Shown in pieces: positions 60,881 through 64,000 of a stretch of DNA of 64,000 bases. Each line of letters opens with the position of its first letter. Position 1 is the stretch's first letter. Made by a program: the position numbers and the translations under genes. Source of the stretch: Pseudoalteromonas rubra (GTDB taxonomy: Bacteria > Pseudomonadota > Gammaproteobacteria > Enterobacterales > Alteromonadaceae); assembly GCF_000238295.3 (NCBI RefSeq), contig NZ_AHCD03000026.1, forward strand, positions 310,001 to 374,000, in the 5' to 3' direction. The notes under the pieces are model-generated. The model did no database searches, was not told the DNA's origin, and saw nothing but the letters and a program-made list of their open reading frames with translations.

Positions 60881-60906
60881 TGATATACTATATCAGCGGT
60901 ATATCA
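60881..60906. promoter_or_regulatory. Candidate LysR operator upstream of oxygenase operon
   Basis: Three TGATATA/TATATCA half-sites: TGATATACTATATCA is a perfect palindrome, and a further TATATCA starts at 60900, 11 bp (one helical turn) after the previous one. The full TGATATAC..GTATATCA forms an inverted repeat. It lies about 155 bp upstream of the oxygenase ATG and after the LysR gene. The binding protein is inferred. Confidence 0.6.
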
Positions 60907-61059
60907 TGCCTCCTCGCCTTTTCTTGTCTGTACATATATTCCACTGATTGTTCCACTTAGTAACATCTGATGTATGAGATTCTGAACATTACTTCAAGTA
61001 CCCTTAACCTCAACATACAAGCTCATAATTGAGAATTAACATCATTGGAGGTTAAGGCA

Positions 61060-62103
61060 ATGAGTATCAGCGCAGTTCCAAAAGGACGAGGATTGGAACT
61101 TAACTTCAGCAAAGGGCTGACCAGTTCAAATGCCGTGCACAGTTATTTGCAAAGCAACTTGAGCAATTATGATCAGGAAATAGAGCCTTACGTTATTAGT
61201 GAAATTGCAAAGCACGTAATACGGCAAAAACTATTTGAAAATCAGTCTATCTTACAAAAAGTAGAAAACTTTGCTGAAGACAATGAATATGACTGGATAA
61301 TCTTTAACAACTGTTTTGATACATCAGGTATACCATCGACGCCTTGCAATGATAATCCACCTGAACATAAAACATGGAAAATGCCAGCGGCAACATTAAT
61401 GGGATTAATTTCTCTAACTGGACACAAAGTTGCCAGTTATAAAGGTGAAATGAATGGGCGTTTAGCCCACATGGTGATGCCAGCAAAAAATAACCCGTTA
61501 TATCAAAGCCGCTCAACAAAACAGCTCAAACCACACACCGAAGTGGTGAATGGGCTTTGGCCTGAAGAAATAAAAACCAATACAGACAAACACTGTATTG
61601 CACCCGACATATTTGGTCTGGCCAGCATCAGGAACCCAACCAATTGCGCTACACGGGTTTGGTATTTGCAAGATCTGTTGGATAGCCTGCCCTACTCAAC
61701 CATTCGCAATTTAATGCGGCCCGAATTTAGAACCACCAGCCAGTCTAGCTTCGACATTAACTATGTAAACGAAGGGGTGAGCGTCATCGCGGAAATCAAT
61801 GGCAAGCTCAACATTCGCTTTAGCTATAGCAAGCTGGAAGGGTTAACGCCACGTGCCAAATCCGCACTGACGGAACTCAAGGCATACCTTGATGATGAGC
61901 GTACCGTCACACGTCTCGTGCTCAAACCAGGACAAGTCCTCATTCTCAATAACAGAACACTCCTGCATGGCAGAGACAACCTCACCAACCACGCCCTGTA
62001 CGATGGCAATGACAGGTGGCTAATCCGAATGTATGGGTTTAGTTATGATGGCTGGAGAAAACTGCCGAAAAATGAACGCCTTCAACATGTAGCAACCGTA
62101 TAA
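61060..62103 (+). CDS. Clavaminate synthase-like Fe(II)/2-oxoglutarate oxygenase
   Basis: A 347-residue TauD/clavaminate-synthase-fold dioxygenase. The iron facial triad is visible as H159 and E161 in LKPHTEVV (the HxE form of CAS, VioC and AsnO) and H303 in NNRTLLHGRDN; R323 in RWLIRMYGF is the 2-oxoglutarate anchor. Relatives hydroxylate or desaturate free or carrier-bound amino acids such as arginine, asparagine or proclavaminate. ATG at 61060 is chosen because GGAGG and AAGG precede it; a TTG 5 codons earlier has no ribosome site. It is the first gene of a four-gene operon with an aminotransferase, a Nudix protein and a permease. Confidence 0.87.
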   Translation: MSISAVPKGRGLELNFSKGLTSSNAVHSYLQSNLSNYDQEIEPYVISEIAKHVIRQKLFENQSILQKVENFAEDNEYDWIIFNNCFDTSGIPSTPCNDNPPEHKTWKMPAATLMGLISLTGHKVASYKGEMNGRLAHMVMPAKNNPLYQSRSTKQLKPHTEVVNGLWPEEIKTNTDKHCIAPDIFGLASIRNPTNCATRVWYLQDLLDSLPYSTIRNLMRPEFRTTSQSSFDINYVNEGVSVIAEINGKLNIRFSYSKLEGLTPRAKSALTELKAYLDDERTVTRLVLKPGQVLILNNRTLLHGRDNLTNHALYDGNDRWLIRMYGFSYDGWRKLPKNERLQHVATV

Positions 62104-62125
62104 AAAGAGAAGAAAAGGGAAAAAA

Positions 62126-63346
62126 ATGATTTCACCGTTAGTAGGAAGTGATAGGTACTTTGCCAAAAATGATGCACCTATTTTATTTAAAAAGGCAAAA
62201 AACTACACAGTGACAGACCAAAATGGCAACCAGTATATCGACTTCATTCTGGGCCTGGGACCCGTCATATTAGGCCATTCTGATGAAGAGTTTGTGCGCA
62301 GAGTATCAGAACAACTGAGCAATGGCCTGTCATTTCCTGGTTTTGCCGATGTGCATAGCGAACTTGCCAAAGTGTATGAAGCCCAGTATCAGGATATGCG
62401 AGTTGTTACCCTATTCAAAACCAGTTCAGAAGCCGTAACCGCAGCAATGCGCTGCGCCATGCTGGAAACAGGTCGCAGTAAATTCATCCGTTGTGGTTTC
62501 TTAGGATGGCACGACAGCCAGATTGCCAACACACCAAGCTGGCACGAATGGCCAGGCAGTGAAAAGCGCGAAGCACTGAGATTCTCACAAGGTATGCGCG
62601 GGATTGATGGTGAGCAGGGCGTATTTAACTGGACGGATGGTGATATCGCGAGCCTGACAGCACTGTTGAGCGAACACGGCGACACCACAGCCGCCTTTGC
62701 CATTGATGTCTACCAGCTGGCATTCATGACCACTGAAACATTACAACAGGCAACCGCGCTGTGTCGCCAATATGGCATAAAAATCATCATCGACGAAACC
62801 AAAACCGCCGGCAGAGCAAACCCGGCAGGCATGCTTGATACGCAAGCGATCCCAGCAGATTACATCATCCTTGGTAAAGCCGTGGGCAATGGATTACCAC
62901 TGGCGGTGCTGCTCGGCAAGCCAGAGCACATCAAGATTTATCAAAACGCGAGGATTGGCGGTACCCACACCAAAGAAGTCCTGTCAGCGCACGCCGGGAT
63001 CATAGTCGCAGACATAATGCAGCAACGAGAAGGCTATGCGCGCCTGCCGCTCATCTGCCAAAAGATTGTTTCAACCATCAATGCCGCCATCACCCACTCG
63101 GCCACAACCGAGTTACTCAGCGCAACCAGCTTATTAAACGACACCCTGTTTGATCTGCGCTTTTCAGACCCTATGCTGAACAACTTTGCGGCCAGAGAGC
63201 AGCTGAAACAGACCATGATCGCTGAGGGTATTTTCATGCTGCAGGGGCACAACTCATTCGTGTGTCTAGCCCATGAGCAAATCGATTTTAGCCAACTGGA
63301 AGACAAGTTAACCACCTCGCTGCGTAACTGGTCAACACAACTGTAA
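62126..63346 (+). CDS. Class III aminotransferase (glutamate-1-semialdehyde aminotransferase-like)
   Basis: A PLP enzyme of 406 residues. The Schiff-base lysine is K251 in IILGKAVGNGLPLAVL, the cofactor pocket is in KTSSEAVTAAMRCAM, and the aspartate that binds the pyridine nitrogen is D223 in IIIDETKT. The FLGWHD segment is shared with HemL-type enzymes. It could transfer an amino group to or from an omega-position or carry out a mutase reaction. It is not hemL itself, as it sits in a biosynthetic-type operon 22 bp after the oxygenase gene. A ribosome site is weak (AAAGGGAAAAAA). Confidence 0.85.
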   Translation: MISPLVGSDRYFAKNDAPILFKKAKNYTVTDQNGNQYIDFILGLGPVILGHSDEEFVRRVSEQLSNGLSFPGFADVHSELAKVYEAQYQDMRVVTLFKTSSEAVTAAMRCAMLETGRSKFIRCGFLGWHDSQIANTPSWHEWPGSEKREALRFSQGMRGIDGEQGVFNWTDGDIASLTALLSEHGDTTAAFAIDVYQLAFMTTETLQQATALCRQYGIKIIIDETKTAGRANPAGMLDTQAIPADYIILGKAVGNGLPLAVLLGKPEHIKIYQNARIGGTHTKEVLSAHAGIIVADIMQQREGYARLPLICQKIVSTINAAITHSATTELLSATSLLNDTLFDLRFSDPMLNNFAAREQLKQTMIAEGIFMLQGHNSFVCLAHEQIDFSQLEDKLTTSLRNWSTQL

Positions 63347-63364
63347 GCATACCAAGGACGACTC

Positions 63365-63940
63365 ATGAACAAAGAAAATACAATCAATGAATTACAAGGT
63401 TTGTTGGAAAACTACGCGACAACATACGAGATAGAGGCACGGTATCGGGAGCATATGTTGTCATTCCTGAAAAACAGTGACGACCCCATTTACAGTAGCA
63501 ATCAGGCAGGGCACTTTACCGCTTCTGCCTGGGTCTTGTCGCATGATCGCCAGCACGTGTTGCTCACTCAGCATGCTAAAATTGGCAAGTGGTTTCAGCT
63601 TGGTGGCCACATTGAGCCAGAAGACAGCTCTTTTATTGATGCCTGCTTGCGCGAAGCAACCGAAGAAAGCGGCATCACCTCACTGTCATCAGCAAACACC
63701 TTTGTGCTCGACATCGATATTCACGATATCCCGGAATACAAAGGAATACCGCAGCATCCGCACTATGATGTGACCTGCTACTTTGTTGCCCCGGCGCAGG
63801 CAAAAGCGATTAAAAATGCGGAATCAAAACAGTTGCAATGGATACCGCTCGAGCAAGTAAAAGCACTCACCGACGATCCGGCGATCCACAGAATGGTCGA
63901 GAAAACACTCGAATTAGAGATCTATAAAGACAATGCTTAA
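63365..63940 (+). CDS. Nudix hydrolase
   Basis: A 191-residue Nudix-fold hydrolase. The Nudix box is at about residues 78-102 (GGHIEPEDSSFIDACLREAT followed by EESGI), with one extra residue between the G and RE parts compared with the textbook motif, as in the GGHIEPxD subgroup. The REATEESG metal-binding segment is intact. The long N-terminal helix (ELQGLLENYATTYEIEARYR) is extra to the core. It lies 18 bp after the aminotransferase and overlaps the start of the permease. A role in hydrolysing a nucleotide-linked intermediate or metabolite is inferred. Confidence 0.85.
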   Translation: MNKENTINELQGLLENYATTYEIEARYREHMLSFLKNSDDPIYSSNQAGHFTASAWVLSHDRQHVLLTQHAKIGKWFQLGGHIEPEDSSFIDACLREATEESGITSLSSANTFVLDIDIHDIPEYKGIPQHPHYDVTCYFVAPAQAKAIKNAESKQLQWIPLEQVKALTDDPAIHRMVEKTLELEIYKDNA

Positions 63941-64000
63941 ATACCATTTAAAAGGTATATCCGCAAACGTCATTTGGGGTTCTCTGCCTTTATATTTTTA
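63933..64000 (+). CDS. EamA/RarD-type permease, 5' end only
   Basis: Starts with ATG at 63933, overlapping the last codons of the Nudix gene (8 bp). The visible peptide MLKYHLKGISANVIWGSLPL then YF matches the start of RarD-like drug/metabolite transporters, which begin with a short tail and a first membrane helix ending in WG-x-LPL. The gene continues beyond the window. The position as the last gene of the oxygenase operon suggests export of the product. Confidence 0.6.
   Translation, partial: MLKYHLKGISANVIWGSLPLYF

Noticed and set aside
1..64000. CRISPR arrays, tRNA or rRNA genes, prophage or transposase genes
   Set aside because: Scanned by eye; no regular spacer-repeat array, tRNA-like cloverleaf or integrase/transposase frame was recognised.

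Overview
The window is about half G+C, gene-dense chromosomal DNA from a marine gammaproteobacterium, most likely Pseudoalteromonas (Alteromonadales). The reasons are the engB/polA neighbourhood, the cytochrome c5 gene, the lysine-riboswitch dap operon, short ATACCAATTT-type inverted-repeat elements, a secreted endonuclease I, and many small lipoproteins and DUF proteins typical of that group. No tRNA, rRNA, CRISPR array, phage or transposase gene was seen.

Layout. 1-11.3 kb: end of engB, a DUF1285/YceI pair, a probable small RNA just downstream of polA, polA, elbB, cytochrome c5, a GAF-GAF-GGDEF-degenerate-EAL protein and rep. 11.4-14.7 kb: ubiK, carbonic anhydrase, a methyltransferase and a membrane-tethered NMT1-type binding protein. 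14.8-21.4 kb: a complete ilvGMEDA operon read leftward, with leader peptide ilvL and an attenuator. 21.6-25.0 kb: a TraB/GumN protein, a DUF4097-like periplasmic protein and a hybrid histidine kinase. 25.1-29.5 kb: a lysine riboswitch followed by dapA, a short dapD, lysA and an M14-family deacylase. 29.5-30.0 kb: a MITE-like element beside an orphan double-glycine peptide precursor. 30.1-35.3 kb: pldA, a yiiD(madA)/dtd/yihY block with two inserted genes. 35.4-41.1 kb: lipoproteins, an S4 RNA-binding protein, a thioesterase, an FAD oxidoreductase and small envelope proteins. 41.1-45.6 kb: cysJIH for assimilatory sulfate reduction. 45.9-52.7 kb: a secreted nuclease and an RND efflux pair with its TetR regulator and operator. 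52.9-58.0 kb: a large lipoprotein coupled to a protein that looks like a bacterial relative of the vitellogenin-type lipid-transfer fold, then a DUF3103-like secreted protein. 58.3-59.6 kb: a small conserved protein and a PepSY membrane protein. 59.9-64 kb: a LysR regulator, an operator-like repeat array, a clavaminate-synthase-like oxygenase, a class III aminotransferase, a Nudix hydrolase and the start of a RarD/EamA-type permease.

How the genes work together. Two amino-acid operons are controlled by RNA at their 5' ends (ilv by attenuation, dap/lysA by a riboswitch). cysJIH supplies sulfide for cysteine. The terminal LysR-to-permease cluster looks like a small, regulated, exported-metabolite pathway and is the best candidate here for an undescribed system. 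The other strong leads are the riboswitch-controlled desuccinylase candidate, the orphan peptide precursor, the lipoprotein/vitellogenin-like pair and the small RNA next to polA. All functional calls come from reading the sequence and from family knowledge; no database search was run.
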